DNA from: Berkiella sp964496435
Lineage (GTDB): Bacteria; Pseudomonadota; Gammaproteobacteria; Berkiellales; Berkiellaceae
Length of the DNA stretch: 64,000 nucleotides
Assembly (NCBI GenBank): GCA_964496435.1
Contig: CAZBZP010000004.1
Span: 124,001 to 188,000, forward strand
Reading direction: 5' to 3'
The notes beneath the pieces were generated by a model. It was given only the letters and a program-made list of their open reading frames with translations, had not been told where the DNA came from and did not search any database. The translations under genes were made by a program, and so were the position numbers. Shown here piece by piece: positions 8,231-16,213 of the stretch (position 1 is the first letter of the stretch; each line of letters begins with the position of its first letter).

Positions 8231-9322
8231 ATGGATCCGACTGTATATGCATATCTTAACAGTGCTCAAAAATTGAAGCTCAACGTCGCTGATTCTTGGC
8301 CAATCCAAGGCATCAATATTCAGCTAGGAGAAGAATGCTATTACTTTTACAGACGGATAACGCCTACAAATAATAGCGCAAGTACATATTTATGCATCAA
8401 TAAATTTATTATCAACGATTTCTTAGAAAAGGCAAAAATACCTACCATAAAAATAGCACAGGTAGATATTGTCAATCTTAAGCGTGAATACCTGGAAGCA
8501 AGTGTAGAACATTTACATTTTCCCGTTACGATAAAGCAAAGTCTTTGGGAAGGAAAAGGTGTCGATCTTTTCTGCAACATTACTGATATTGATACCTTAT
8601 ATCAACAGTGTCAATTGCTATCAAAAGAATATAATCAAGTGATGATAGAAGAGCACTACCCACGCTTAAATCCTTACCTTTTTCTCTATCTAAATAATAA
8701 AATACTCAATGTGCTCAAGCTGCTTCCTGCTAACATCACTGGCAATGGGGTTGATAATATCCAAACACTTATAACTAGGAAAAATGCTGAACGCTTAAAA
8801 ATCAGCCAATTATTAATGCCGATACTTTTAGATGATGAAACAAATCAATGCCTAAAAAGCCAACATTTAGATCTCCATAGTATTCTTGAAGATGGCAAAA
8901 AGATAAATGTGTGTTATTCCGCCAATATCGAAAAAGGTGGCGAGGTCGAGTTAGTAACTGAAAATTTGTGCAAAGAAAACAAAGCCTTAATTTTAAAAAT
9001 AGGATCTATTTTAAATATCAATTTTTGTTCTATAGAAATTCGTTGCCACAATTTGGATAGGCCTATTACACAAAATCATGGCGCTATAATAGAGGTTAAT
9101 GATACACCTAACATTTATATTCACGAGTCAGGCATTTCTGGCTCGACAGTAGATGTGTCTGGCATGGTTATGCGTTCATTAATATATAATAAACCTCTCT
9201 CGTATATATGGCATTTGCTATGTCGATTTAGATTATATTTGCTTTATCTGTTTTTTATCGCCATCGCAATCGTTGTTCCTTCTTTGCTGCTACTTTTATA
9301 CAGCCCCGTGCACGGGAAATAG
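8231..9322 (+). CDS. ATP-grasp paralogue with degenerate active site and C-terminal membrane helix (copy 2)
   Basis: The 363 residues align end to end with the preceding gene: the same SAQKLKLN-type start, FPVTIKQ in place of FPLVLKP, EEHYPRLNPYL in place of EEYHGDLQDYR, a GNG loop at 171-173, and IIEVNDTPNIYIHE at the metal site. Key positions differ: the Asp and Arg of DYR (148 and 150 in copy 1) are Pro and Leu here. K102 is kept, but Pro becomes Gln after it. A strongly hydrophobic C-terminal segment follows. I infer a diverged or catalytically impaired partner, perhaps forming a heterodimer with copy 1. It sits 8 bp upstream of the aldolase gene. Confidence 0.7.
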   Translation: MDPTVYAYLNSAQKLKLNVADSWPIQGINIQLGEECYYFYRRITPTNNSASTYLCINKFIINDFLEKAKIPTIKIAQVDIVNLKREYLEASVEHLHFPVTIKQSLWEGKGVDLFCNITDIDTLYQQCQLLSKEYNQVMIEEHYPRLNPYLFLYLNNKILNVLKLLPANITGNGVDNIQTLITRKNAERLKISQLLMPILLDDETNQCLKSQHLDLHSILEDGKKINVCYSANIEKGGEVELVTENLCKENKALILKIGSILNINFCSIEIRCHNLDRPITQNHGAIIEVNDTPNIYIHESGISGSTVDVSGMVMRSLIYNKPLSYIWHLLCRFRLYLLYLFFIAIAIVVPSLLLLLYSPVHGK

Positions 9323-9330
9323 GGATAATC

Positions 9331-10230
9331 ATGACTGCTTTAACGCTAACAGATGTAACTTTAAGAGATGGCGGTCATCTTAACGACTTTCATTTTAGCG
9401 ATGAACAAATAAATAAAATAATTAGCGCAGTGGATCATTGTGGTATCGATTTTATAGAAGTGGGATATAGAAACGGCGCACTTAAAGATATTAATAATAT
9501 TGGCGTTGCAGGATTATGTCCTGATGAATATCTCATAAAATGCAAGCAACAGATGAAAAAATCCAAAATGGCCGTGATGGCGCATTGTGATAATATCAAG
9601 CAAGAAGATATCATTGCCCTTAAACAATGTGGCGTTAGTTTGCTTAGGCTCGCTGTTCAAAAAGGAGAAGTAGAGCTCGCTAAACCATTAATTCAATATG
9701 CCAAAGAAGCAGGATTATTAACATCCGTCAATTTCACGCATGTTTCACAATATGATTATCAAGATATTTATAATGCCATTGAAAATATTATCCCATTTGC
9801 TCCCTCAATAATCTACCTTGCTGATTCAAATGGAAGTATCCATCCAGATAAAGTTGCAACTATTTATAAACATTGTACAACGCATTACCCCACTGCATTT
9901 GGTTATCACGCGCATGATAATATTGGGCTTGCACAAACTAATGCCATAGCGGCGATGACTGGTGGTGCCCAATATATTGACGCATCTTTAGCAGGTGCAT
10001 CTCGTGGCGTTGGTAATGCAAGGCTTGAACTTTTTATTGCATATCTTCATAGTATGAACATGCATCAGTATGATCTTTATCCCTTGATTGATGCCAGTAA
10101 TTTTGTGCGAGAAACCTTACCCAAATGTGGCTATGTCTCTGAGGAAGAGTTTTTGCGTGGCACACTTAATCTTTCCGCAAAACAAGTGAACGCACAAAAA
10201 AATACAAAATTAAAAGGATATAAAACCTGA
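9331..10230 (+). CDS. HMGL/DRE-TIM-type aldolase or acyltransferase
   Basis: The product is 299 residues. The start carries the metal/substrate motif of this family, DVTLRDGG (D8, R12, D13). FIEVGYRNG follows and the late metal-binding pair is in GYHAHDNIGLA (H193, H195). A glycine-rich GASRGVGNA loop completes the TIM barrel. This matches the HMG-CoA lyase, 4-hydroxy-2-oxovalerate aldolase (DmpG) and isopropylmalate synthase superfamily. The short length without a LeuA regulatory domain favours an aldolase-like enzyme. The gene is packed between the ATP-grasp pair and the hydrolase, with no gap to the latter. The exact reaction cannot be assigned. Confidence 0.75.
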   Translation: MTALTLTDVTLRDGGHLNDFHFSDEQINKIISAVDHCGIDFIEVGYRNGALKDINNIGVAGLCPDEYLIKCKQQMKKSKMAVMAHCDNIKQEDIIALKQCGVSLLRLAVQKGEVELAKPLIQYAKEAGLLTSVNFTHVSQYDYQDIYNAIENIIPFAPSIIYLADSNGSIHPDKVATIYKHCTTHYPTAFGYHAHDNIGLAQTNAIAAMTGGAQYIDASLAGASRGVGNARLELFIAYLHSMNMHQYDLYPLIDASNFVRETLPKCGYVSEEEFLRGTLNLSAKQVNAQKNTKLKGYKT

Positions 10231-10938
10231 ATGAAATACGCAGCTGCTATTGCTCCAACCTTATGTCAAGCAGCTGATCTGGCTTCCTTTTCTCATTGCT
10301 TAGATTTTATGGCAACTGAATATCATGTTACCTGGATTGACCCCCTAGAAGAATACAAAAAACTTTCAATTGAGGATTATCGCCTTTATTGGCAAAATAA
10401 AATAAACTCCTTAATCTTATCTCATGATATTTTTATTGGTTTTTCTTTAGGTGGAATTCTTCTAGTAGAGAATCTACATCTCTTTTTAAATCAAAATAAA
10501 ACTATCATACTTATTTCCACGCCATGTGTTTTGGATGATGTCTTAAGAATTAAATTAAATCAGATCATCCACCAATGTAATGCAGGCAATGCTATTGATG
10601 CTATAAAATTGCTTAACGCATATATAGCAACTCAACCGCTAACGGAAGATTCAAAAAATGAAATTGAAAATTTGCCGGAAGCTGCAGCGCGATTATCTTT
10701 TGGTTTAGATTATGTTTTGCATCCGCATATTGTGCATACAACCACAATGAACCAGGTTCCTTTGTATCAAATAGTCGGTGCAGATTCCAAGCTTGTCACA
10801 CAAGCACATGTTATAGAAGGAGCAAACCGTTATGTGCACCTTATCCCAAATGCAGGACAACGCGTATTGGAAGATAATCCCCACGATACAAGACAATTGA
10901 TAAAACAATGGTTAGATTTGTATGATAAAAAAAATTAA
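10231..10938 (+). CDS. Alpha/beta-hydrolase-like protein
   Basis: The product is 235 residues and starts on the base directly after the aldolase stop. A nucleophile elbow GFSLGG places Ser72. It is followed by a helix and the strand TIILISTPCV, as in small alpha/beta hydrolases or type II thioesterases. A likely Asp lies in QIVGADSKLV, and a His in YVHLIPNAG or NPHDT. No signal peptide is present, so it should be cytosolic. Its 3' end overlaps the following dehydrogenase gene by 17 bp. A thioesterase or editing role in the operon's pathway is possible but unproven. Confidence 0.65.
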   Translation: MKYAAAIAPTLCQAADLASFSHCLDFMATEYHVTWIDPLEEYKKLSIEDYRLYWQNKINSLILSHDIFIGFSLGGILLVENLHLFLNQNKTIILISTPCVLDDVLRIKLNQIIHQCNAGNAIDAIKLLNAYIATQPLTEDSKNEIENLPEAAARLSFGLDYVLHPHIVHTTTMNQVPLYQIVGADSKLVTQAHVIEGANRYVHLIPNAGQRVLEDNPHDTRQLIKQWLDLYDKKN

Positions 10939-12058
10939 CCTGGCGGTATTAGAAGGTGATGGCATCGGTAAGGAAGTTACCCAGGCTGCGCTTCCTATTT
11001 TTGAGGCACTGAAATTACCAATTGCTTATCAAAAAGGTGATATTGGCTGGGAATATTGGATTACAGAGGCTAATCCCATTCCACAAAGAACATGGGATCT
11101 TATTGCTAAAAGTGATGCTGTTTTATTAGGCGCGACAACCAGTAAGCCTGATAAAGAAGCACAAGCTGAATTAAGAGATAAATCTAAGGCACAAAGCGCA
11201 TATACTTCTCCGCTTATTCAATTAAGACAAAAGCTTGATCTTTTTGCTAATGTTCGACCATGCTTTCCGATTAATAAAAATCACCATTTTAATCTCTGTA
11301 TCATTCGAGAAAACACGGAAGGTCTATACAGTGGAGTTGATTTTGAAACACTACCACCCCAAATAAATGATTTACTCATCAATAATGAACGATGGTCAGC
11401 AAAATTAAACGAGCAAATCAGTTGCACATTAAGATTACAATCAACTTCAGGATTAAAAAGAATTTACAATTTTGCCTTTGAATATGCACAACAACATGAA
11501 TTTTCCCGGGTTTCCTTGGCAGATAAACCGAATGTGTTACGTAATAGCAGTAAGCTAAGTAGGCAGCTTTTCGAAGAAGCCGCATCAAGCTATCCACAGA
11601 TCAAAGCTGAAATTTTGAATGTTGATGCCGTTGCAATGCATTTGCTCACAAAACCCCAGCGCTTTGGTGTTATTGTGGCAGAGAATATGTTTGGCGATAT
11701 ATTGTCGGATGTAGGAGCTGGTATCATGGGAGGCTTGGGTCTTGCTCCCAGTGCTAATATCGGTAAGCATCAATGCTATTTTGAGCCCGTACATGGCAGT
11801 GGGCCTAGCATGCCTGCTAATACAGCAAATCCCAGTGCCATGTTTTTATCTATCTCATTATTGCTTTCTCATTTTGGCCTGCATCGCTATGCTAACATAG
11901 TTAAACAAGCTGTCATCAATGTTATACAAGAGGCTAAATGTATCACCAAAGATTTATCTGGCAATGCAACAACAATAAACATGGCACAAGCTATCATAAA
12001 TGAGGCAGTATATCTTGACGCCAAAACAAATACGGTCGATGGAACGGATTTTTCATGA
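10922..12058 (+). CDS. Isocitrate/isopropylmalate/tartrate dehydrogenase-family oxidative decarboxylase
   Basis: The product is 378 residues. The beta-decarboxylating dehydrogenase landmarks are in order: LEGDGIGKEV at the N-terminus, IIRENTEGLYSGV in the substrate region, ADKPNVLR carrying the catalytic lysine, NVDAVAMHLL and AENMFGDILSDVGAGIMGG for metal and dimer contacts, then EPVHGSGPSM for cofactor binding. The last motif departs from the LeuB form (HGSAPDIAGK). It begins inside the hydrolase gene and ends in an ATGA overlap with the RraA-like gene, so translation is probably coupled. The substrate is likely a 2-hydroxy acid with a second carboxylate. No dedicated LeuC/LeuD-type isomerase is nearby. 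Confidence 0.8.
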   Translation: MIKKINLAVLEGDGIGKEVTQAALPIFEALKLPIAYQKGDIGWEYWITEANPIPQRTWDLIAKSDAVLLGATTSKPDKEAQAELRDKSKAQSAYTSPLIQLRQKLDLFANVRPCFPINKNHHFNLCIIRENTEGLYSGVDFETLPPQINDLLINNERWSAKLNEQISCTLRLQSTSGLKRIYNFAFEYAQQHEFSRVSLADKPNVLRNSSKLSRQLFEEAASSYPQIKAEILNVDAVAMHLLTKPQRFGVIVAENMFGDILSDVGAGIMGGLGLAPSANIGKHQCYFEPVHGSGPSMPANTANPSAMFLSISLLLSHFGLHRYANIVKQAVINVIQEAKCITKDLSGNATTINMAQAIINEAVYLDAKTNTVDGTDFS

Positions 12059-12729
12059 TAGATTTTATAGATAGCAAGATACTCCAAGCCTTGTACCAAC
12101 ATAGCTCACCTGAAATTTCTGATGCTTTAGATGCATGTGGTATTAATGGGTATTTGAGTGGCATAAAACCCATCGGTATTTCCCAAAAACTCATTGGACC
12201 TGCCTACACTATTCAGTATAAGGCTCTCTCTGAAGTGCCCAAGCAATTTATGCAGGCCAGCAATTATATCGATGAAGTGCCACCAGGTTATGTCGTCATC
12301 ATCGATAATGGTGCTAATGTGTCCTGCTCTGTTTGGGGTGCAATACTAACCCATTTTGCTCATCGGAAAAATATTGCCGGTACAGTTGTCAATGGCGCAA
12401 TCCGTGATGTTGTCTTTCATGAAAAATATCAATACCCCCTTTATGCCGCAGGCGTTACACCAAGAACTGGAAAAAACAGAGCACGTATTGTTTCTAGCCG
12501 TGAAGCTTTGAGTATCGATAATGTATCCATACGTTTTAATGATATCATTTTTGCTGATAGAAATGGGGTGTTGGTTATTCCCTTGGAGCAGGTTGGCAAA
12601 ATACTCAAAATGGTTCAAAATATTTCTTTAACTGAACAAAAAATAATTTCTGCTGTTGATGCAGGCAAACCCCTCAAAGAAGCAAGAGATCTGTATCATT
12701 ACGATAAGCCTTGGGAAGAGAATCCCTAA
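12055..12729 (+). CDS. RraA-like protein (aldolase/oxaloacetate decarboxylase superfamily)
   Basis: The product is 224 residues. The start SPEISDALDACGINGYL, the central GTVVNGAIRDV and the end of the fold ADRNGVLVIP match the RraA/HMG aldolase superfamily. Its members include 4-hydroxy-4-methyl-2-oxoglutarate aldolase and the RNase E inhibitor RraA. In plant and bacterial aldolases the RD pair (here in AIRD) helps bind substrate. The operon context with a keto-acid aldolase and a decarboxylating dehydrogenase favours an enzymatic role on keto acids over RNase regulation. The start codon overlaps the preceding stop. Confidence 0.8.
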   Translation: MIDFIDSKILQALYQHSSPEISDALDACGINGYLSGIKPIGISQKLIGPAYTIQYKALSEVPKQFMQASNYIDEVPPGYVVIIDNGANVSCSVWGAILTHFAHRKNIAGTVVNGAIRDVVFHEKYQYPLYAAGVTPRTGKNRARIVSSREALSIDNVSIRFNDIIFADRNGVLVIPLEQVGKILKMVQNISLTEQKIISAVDAGKPLKEARDLYHYDKPWEENP

Positions 12730-12761
12730 ACTTTTACTTAGCCAACAGGATAGTGCATGTC

Positions 12762-13487
12762 ATGCTAGTCGAAACAGAAGTTGAATACACCATCAGTGAT
12801 AATATTAAAGCCAAAAGCTTCATTGTATATAACAAAGAAGATGGTGTTGCTCAGAAACCTTGCATTATGATTGCCCCTGACTGGCGAGGACGCAGTGATT
12901 TTTACTGCGATATAGCGCGTAAAATGGCTGCCTTAGGATATATCGGATTTGCTATTGATATTTATGGTAATGCACGCCTGGGTGTTGAACTTGAGGATAA
13001 GAAATTTCTGAATAACCCACTCAAAGAAAACCGGCCTGAATTATCCCGTCGTATGCTAAGCAGCTATGAATATATTGCAAGCCAGTCTTTTGTTAATAAA
13101 GATAAAATTGCTGCAATCGGTTACTGCTTTGGTGGCATGGGCGTGCTTGATTTATATAGAGCAAACCCGCCCATTAAAGGCGTTGTCAGCTTGCATGGCT
13201 TATTACTTGCGCCACCTGATTCAACTGAAACGAAAATCGATAGCAAGGTGCTTATTTTGCATGGCTATGATGATACCTATGTTAATCCCAACCAAGTGCT
13301 GGATTTTGCAAACGAAATGACAAGACGTAAAGCAGATTGGCAAATTCAGATGTATGGCAACACTTCACATTCCTTCACCAAAGTTGGCGCGAATGATCCT
13401 TCTCAAGGTTTAAAATACGATGCCATGGCAGACAAACGTTCTTGGGCTGCAATGCTTTACTTTTTTAATGAGATTTTCCAGAACTAA
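12762..13487 (+). CDS. Dienelactone hydrolase-family protein
   Basis: The product is 241 residues from ATG 12762, which has AGGA upstream; GTG at 12753 is too close to that site. Family motifs are clear: PDWRGRSDFYCDIA, IAIDIYGNAR-like YGFAIDIYG, and the nucleophile elbow GYCFGGMG with Cys122, the dienelactone hydrolase thiol nucleophile. An Asp follows in GYDDTYV and a His in TSHSFT. It is 32 bp downstream of the RraA-like gene and probably ends the operon. A GC-rich hairpin follows the stop. The native substrate is not predictable; many homologues are general carboxylic-ester hydrolases. Confidence 0.8.
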   Translation: MLVETEVEYTISDNIKAKSFIVYNKEDGVAQKPCIMIAPDWRGRSDFYCDIARKMAALGYIGFAIDIYGNARLGVELEDKKFLNNPLKENRPELSRRMLSSYEYIASQSFVNKDKIAAIGYCFGGMGVLDLYRANPPIKGVVSLHGLLLAPPDSTETKIDSKVLILHGYDDTYVNPNQVLDFANEMTRRKADWQIQMYGNTSHSFTKVGANDPSQGLKYDAMADKRSWAAMLYFFNEIFQN

Positions 13488-13492
13488 CTCCC

Positions 13493-13518
13493 TGCCGGGC
13501 CATCGTATCCGCCCGGCA
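13493..13518. terminator. Hairpin between convergent genes
   Basis: TGCCGGG (13493-13499) pairs with CCCGGCA (13512-13518) around a 12-base loop. It lies between the converging dienelactone hydrolase and ABC exporter genes. No long T-run follows, so termination efficiency is uncertain. Confidence 0.45.
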
Positions 13519-13537
13519 TTACATCATAATATAAGTT

Positions 13538-15292
13538 CTATTCTTGCTGATAATGCAACCACAGATCTTGCACAGGCCCAGGTGTTGCTAATAATTCTTT
13601 AACAGGGCCACAAGCTATTACTTGCCCATCTTTTAGCATAATAATGCTATCAAATTTGGGTAACAAATGTAGCCTATGTAGTGAAACCATCATTGCCGCA
13701 TCGGGATAGGCTTCAATCACTTTGCTCAGAATTTGTTTTTCTGTGGGCAAATCAACACTGCTAGTGGGCTCATCCATTAAAATCAAAGAGCTAAAGCGAG
13801 CTGCAAATAATCCGCGAGCTAGTGCCAAACGTTGCTTTTGGCCTACCGATAAATTCAGGCCCTTCTCTCTTATATCTGTATCAAGTCCTTTCGGCATATC
13901 ATTTAGCACTTGTTTGAAACAAGCAAGTTCTAGCACTTGATTCATGTCTTGCTCGATAGCAGGCAAATCCATTGTAATATTAAATGCAATGGTATTTTCA
14001 AAAATCTCTGGATCCTGAGGAATCAATGTTGTAATCGCCTGTAAGGGCTCCATTGTGTCAAATGAAATACCATCAATATGAACACATACCTTTGAAGGGG
14101 TATAAAGTCCGCATAATAGATTCAATAAGGTGCTCTTACCGCCACCACTCAAACCAATAAGTGCAATCTTTTCACCTCGTTTAATATTGAAATTTACATT
14201 CTTTAAAATATGACCTCGGTTGTTATTTTCTGTATGTGAAAAGTTTAAATTGCTTATCTCAATGTGATGCCAATGCAATGCTGTTGTCGCACCTTGGACC
14301 ATATGCGCAAGTCGGTCAATATCTGCTAAAATGGGCTCTATGCTTTTCACATCGGTATCCATGCGAACTATTTCACCATAATGAACGCTTAAATCCTGAA
14401 ATACTTGATTCAATTCCCATTGATAGCGGAAAATCATCACCACAATGCCGATCATAATGCTTTGCTGAACAGATAATGTATAGATGATATAACCTGTTAA
14501 AAGCGCAGCTTGCACCAATGACAACAACATCATCATGCTAAACCATTTAGTTTCGTTAAGAAGCGCTTCCTTTTTAAAAAATGGCCATATTTTATTCAGC
14601 CTTTGAAATAGATTAGAATGCGTTAATTCACCTAAGCGTAAAGTCAAAACAGTTGTCATATTGCTAATATAATCAAAAAATACTGAACCCACATGGTTTT
14701 CAACTTCATTTTCAGCTATATACAATGGTATTAATTTACGATCATATAACAAAATCATCATCATAATGAGCGATGAAGAAATTAAACTAACAAGCCCTAA
14801 CGGCAATGAGATCCATAGCAAGAAACATGTCGATACCAAAAATCGAACTATTGTTTCTACATAAATGAATTGATCTTCAGCAAATCGATGCAATTCAGTT
14901 GCAGCTCGATTTATGCGCGTGATGATATTGCCAGAATGATGATCTTGATGCCATTTTAAGGGTAAGCGTGTTAGCTGCTGGTAAAGATGCAACGTGAAAT
15001 CTTGCTTAATTTTGAGTGCCACATCTCGTTCAACAAGTCGCGCAGGACCATGAAACAACCAAAAAACCAGCATCACAACAACACCCATCACAAGCCAGAA
15101 TATGACCTCATTGACGTTATCGCTTTTAAAATGCTGCAATACATTAATAGCTTGGCCAAACACATAGGGGCTTAAACTTAAGGCCCCTTGAGCAATAATA
15201 TAAGCTAAATAATAGCCAACGATGGAAACACGCCAGGGTGCACCGTAATGCCAAACAGCCTTAATCAAGTTAAAATAAGGATTATTGAACAT
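13538..15292 (-). CDS. ABC exporter, fused permease-ATPase, with structured leader
   Basis: The protein is 584 residues from ATG 15292, which has GGAG six bases upstream; a frame-open ATG at 15316 is less likely. The membrane domain occupies about residues 15-310. In the nucleotide-binding domain, Walker A GLSGGGKST is near 380 and Walker B LILMDEPTSS near 500. The signature is LSVGQ, not LSGGQ, and the H-loop is in VSLHRL. There is no C39 peptidase domain. The gene is convergent with the ATP-grasp operon and could export its product, though nothing proves this. Its ribosome-binding site is buried in a switch-like leader. Confidence 0.85.
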   Translation of the reverse strand: MFNNPYFNLIKAVWHYGAPWRVSIVGYYLAYIIAQGALSLSPYVFGQAINVLQHFKSDNVNEVIFWLVMGVVVMLVFWLFHGPARLVERDVALKIKQDFTLHLYQQLTRLPLKWHQDHHSGNIITRINRAATELHRFAEDQFIYVETIVRFLVSTCFLLWISLPLGLVSLISSSLIMMMILLYDRKLIPLYIAENEVENHVGSVFFDYISNMTTVLTLRLGELTHSNLFQRLNKIWPFFKKEALLNETKWFSMMMLLSLVQAALLTGYIIYTLSVQQSIMIGIVVMIFRYQWELNQVFQDLSVHYGEIVRMDTDVKSIEPILADIDRLAHMVQGATTALHWHHIEISNLNFSHTENNNRGHILKNVNFNIKRGEKIALIGLSGGGKSTLLNLLCGLYTPSKVCVHIDGISFDTMEPLQAITTLIPQDPEIFENTIAFNITMDLPAIEQDMNQVLELACFKQVLNDMPKGLDTDIREKGLNLSVGQKQRLALARGLFAARFSSLILMDEPTSSVDLPTEKQILSKVIEAYPDAAMMVSLHRLHLLPKFDSIIMLKDGQVIACGPVKELLATPGPVQDLWLHYQQE

Positions 15293-15407
15293 ATGAAACT
15301 CCAAACCTAAAAACATTATCTTTGATGACGGGGGTCATCACACAGGCTTTGGAGTTTTGAAGAGCGCTCAGAAAAATAATAAGCAGCAAAGCTATTGTGT
15401 GATAACT
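15293..15407 (-). promoter_or_regulatory. Mutually exclusive leader RNA switch controlling the ABC exporter
   Basis: Three segments compete, reading the minus strand 5' to 3'. Segment 1 (15403-15387, ATCACACA...GCTTTG) directly follows the upstream ORF. Segment 2 (15354-15337) contains CTCCAAAGCCT followed by GTGTGAT. Segment 3 (15308-15299, AGGTTTGGAG) contains the exporter's Shine-Dalgarno. Segments 1 and 2 can form a helix of 8 plus 6 perfect pairs. Segments 2 and 3 can form 7 plus 3 pairs and hide the GGAG. A small GATGAC/GTCATC hairpin (15324-15339) lies between 2 and 3. The arrangement fits translational attenuation. Which state is induced, and by what, is inference. Confidence 0.55.
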
Positions 15408-15431
15408 TTAAAGACTGGCTATTACTCTCAT
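15408..15431 (-). CDS. Seven-residue leader peptide MRVIASL upstream of the ABC exporter
   Basis: ATG at 15431 is preceded by a strong GAGGAG site at good spacing, much stronger than most ribosome-binding sites in this window. The frame is MRVIASL then TAA. The stop codon abuts segment 1 of the downstream RNA switch, so a ribosome held at the end of this ORF would cover that segment. Its length and position resemble leader peptides of antibiotic-inducible resistance genes. It is not a known sequence to me. Confidence 0.5.
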   Translation of the reverse strand: MRVIASL

Positions 15432-15636
15432 GTTTCTCTCCTCAAAAGGATGGGTAAAATAATTAAGCAGTTATCATATCAATACTTACAATTATTGGCT
15501 AGATCACAAAGACAAAACCGATAAAATGAGAGACCAACGGCAATTGTCTAAAAATGTTCAGTCCACTCACTACTATATATAAGCTTATTCGACTGATTTA
15601 GGTTGATGCAATATAACGGCCTCTGTTTTGCTTTGA
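15432..15636. other. Intergenic region upstream of the exporter leader
   Basis: This AT-rich stretch should contain the exporter promoter on the minus strand. I find a TATGAT-like element but no matching -35 box at the right distance. No open frame is supported. Confidence 0.3.
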
Positions 15637-15972
15637 TTACAACAAAAGATCTTCAACAACATCTAAACAAATTTCATCATATGTTTCTAAATCTTCATTG
15701 TCCTTTTTGATATCCTGCATGTGCTTGATAGTTTCACGAATATCTTGAGGTAACTCTGCATTGGGTGCATCATCGCCTGGCCAAGAAGCATCTCTGGTCG
15801 CCTTGTCTGGCCATCGAGAATAAGCAACCCACAAGTTATCTTTTCCTTTATGCAAGCAAGAACCAATAGCACCACGTTTTGTCATAAAATAAGTGGCAAT
15901 TTTATGCCAATATGCTTGATAGATTTCTTCTTGATGCGGTTTTAATTTAAAACGATAGATAACAGCAAACAT
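15637..15972 (-). CDS. ABM-like (antibiotic biosynthesis monooxygenase fold) small protein
   Basis: The protein is 111 residues, taking ATG 15972 (MFAVIYRFKLKP), which has GGA upstream; ATG 15990 is an alternative. The opening beta strand FAVIYRFKLKP, a helix with EEIYQAYWHKIA, and a WVAYSRWPDKATRDASW segment fit the ferredoxin-like ABM fold. Homologues of this type often have the WP...ASWPG pattern. ABM proteins are small dimeric oxygenases or stress proteins, and many have no known substrate. The gene stands alone. Confidence 0.6.
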   Translation of the reverse strand: MFAVIYRFKLKPHQEEIYQAYWHKIATYFMTKRGAIGSCLHKGKDNLWVAYSRWPDKATRDASWPGDDAPNAELPQDIRETIKHMQDIKKDNEDLETYDEICLDVVEDLLL

Positions 15973-15990
15973 ATATTTCCAAATTAGCAA

Positions 15991-16213
15991 TTTACTAAAT
16001 TATTGCCATAATTATATCGTAAATATTTTCATTAAACTATGATGAAAATTAAGAATCAGAAGTGAAAGATGGCGAGACGTATGGGGAAACAACTTTGTTT
16101 TAGGTCTATGCCAAAAAAAAATGTGATCCCCCCCATGCCATTCAAAATTGGCAGATACCTAATTCTTACTAAAGCGTGTCCTACTTCGCTAAAGCTACGT
16201 AGAACTAGTAAAT
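15991..16213. other. Intergenic region; no supported gene
   Basis: A 90-codon plus-strand frame (16069-16341) crosses this region and the adjacent foldback element. It has Arg/Cys-rich, unrecognisable composition and no Shine-Dalgarno, so I do not call it. A short C-run occurs near 16130. Confidence 0.35.

Noticed and set aside
7069..9322. Cyanophycin synthetase
   Set aside because: The ATP-grasp motifs resemble it, but both proteins lack the C-terminal Mur-ligase-like half and instead end in a membrane helix.
12055..12729. RNase E inhibitor RraA proper
   Set aside because: The fold is the same, but operon context with keto-acid enzymes and the retained AIRD motif favour an aldolase/decarboxylase; length is also greater than E. 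coli RraA.
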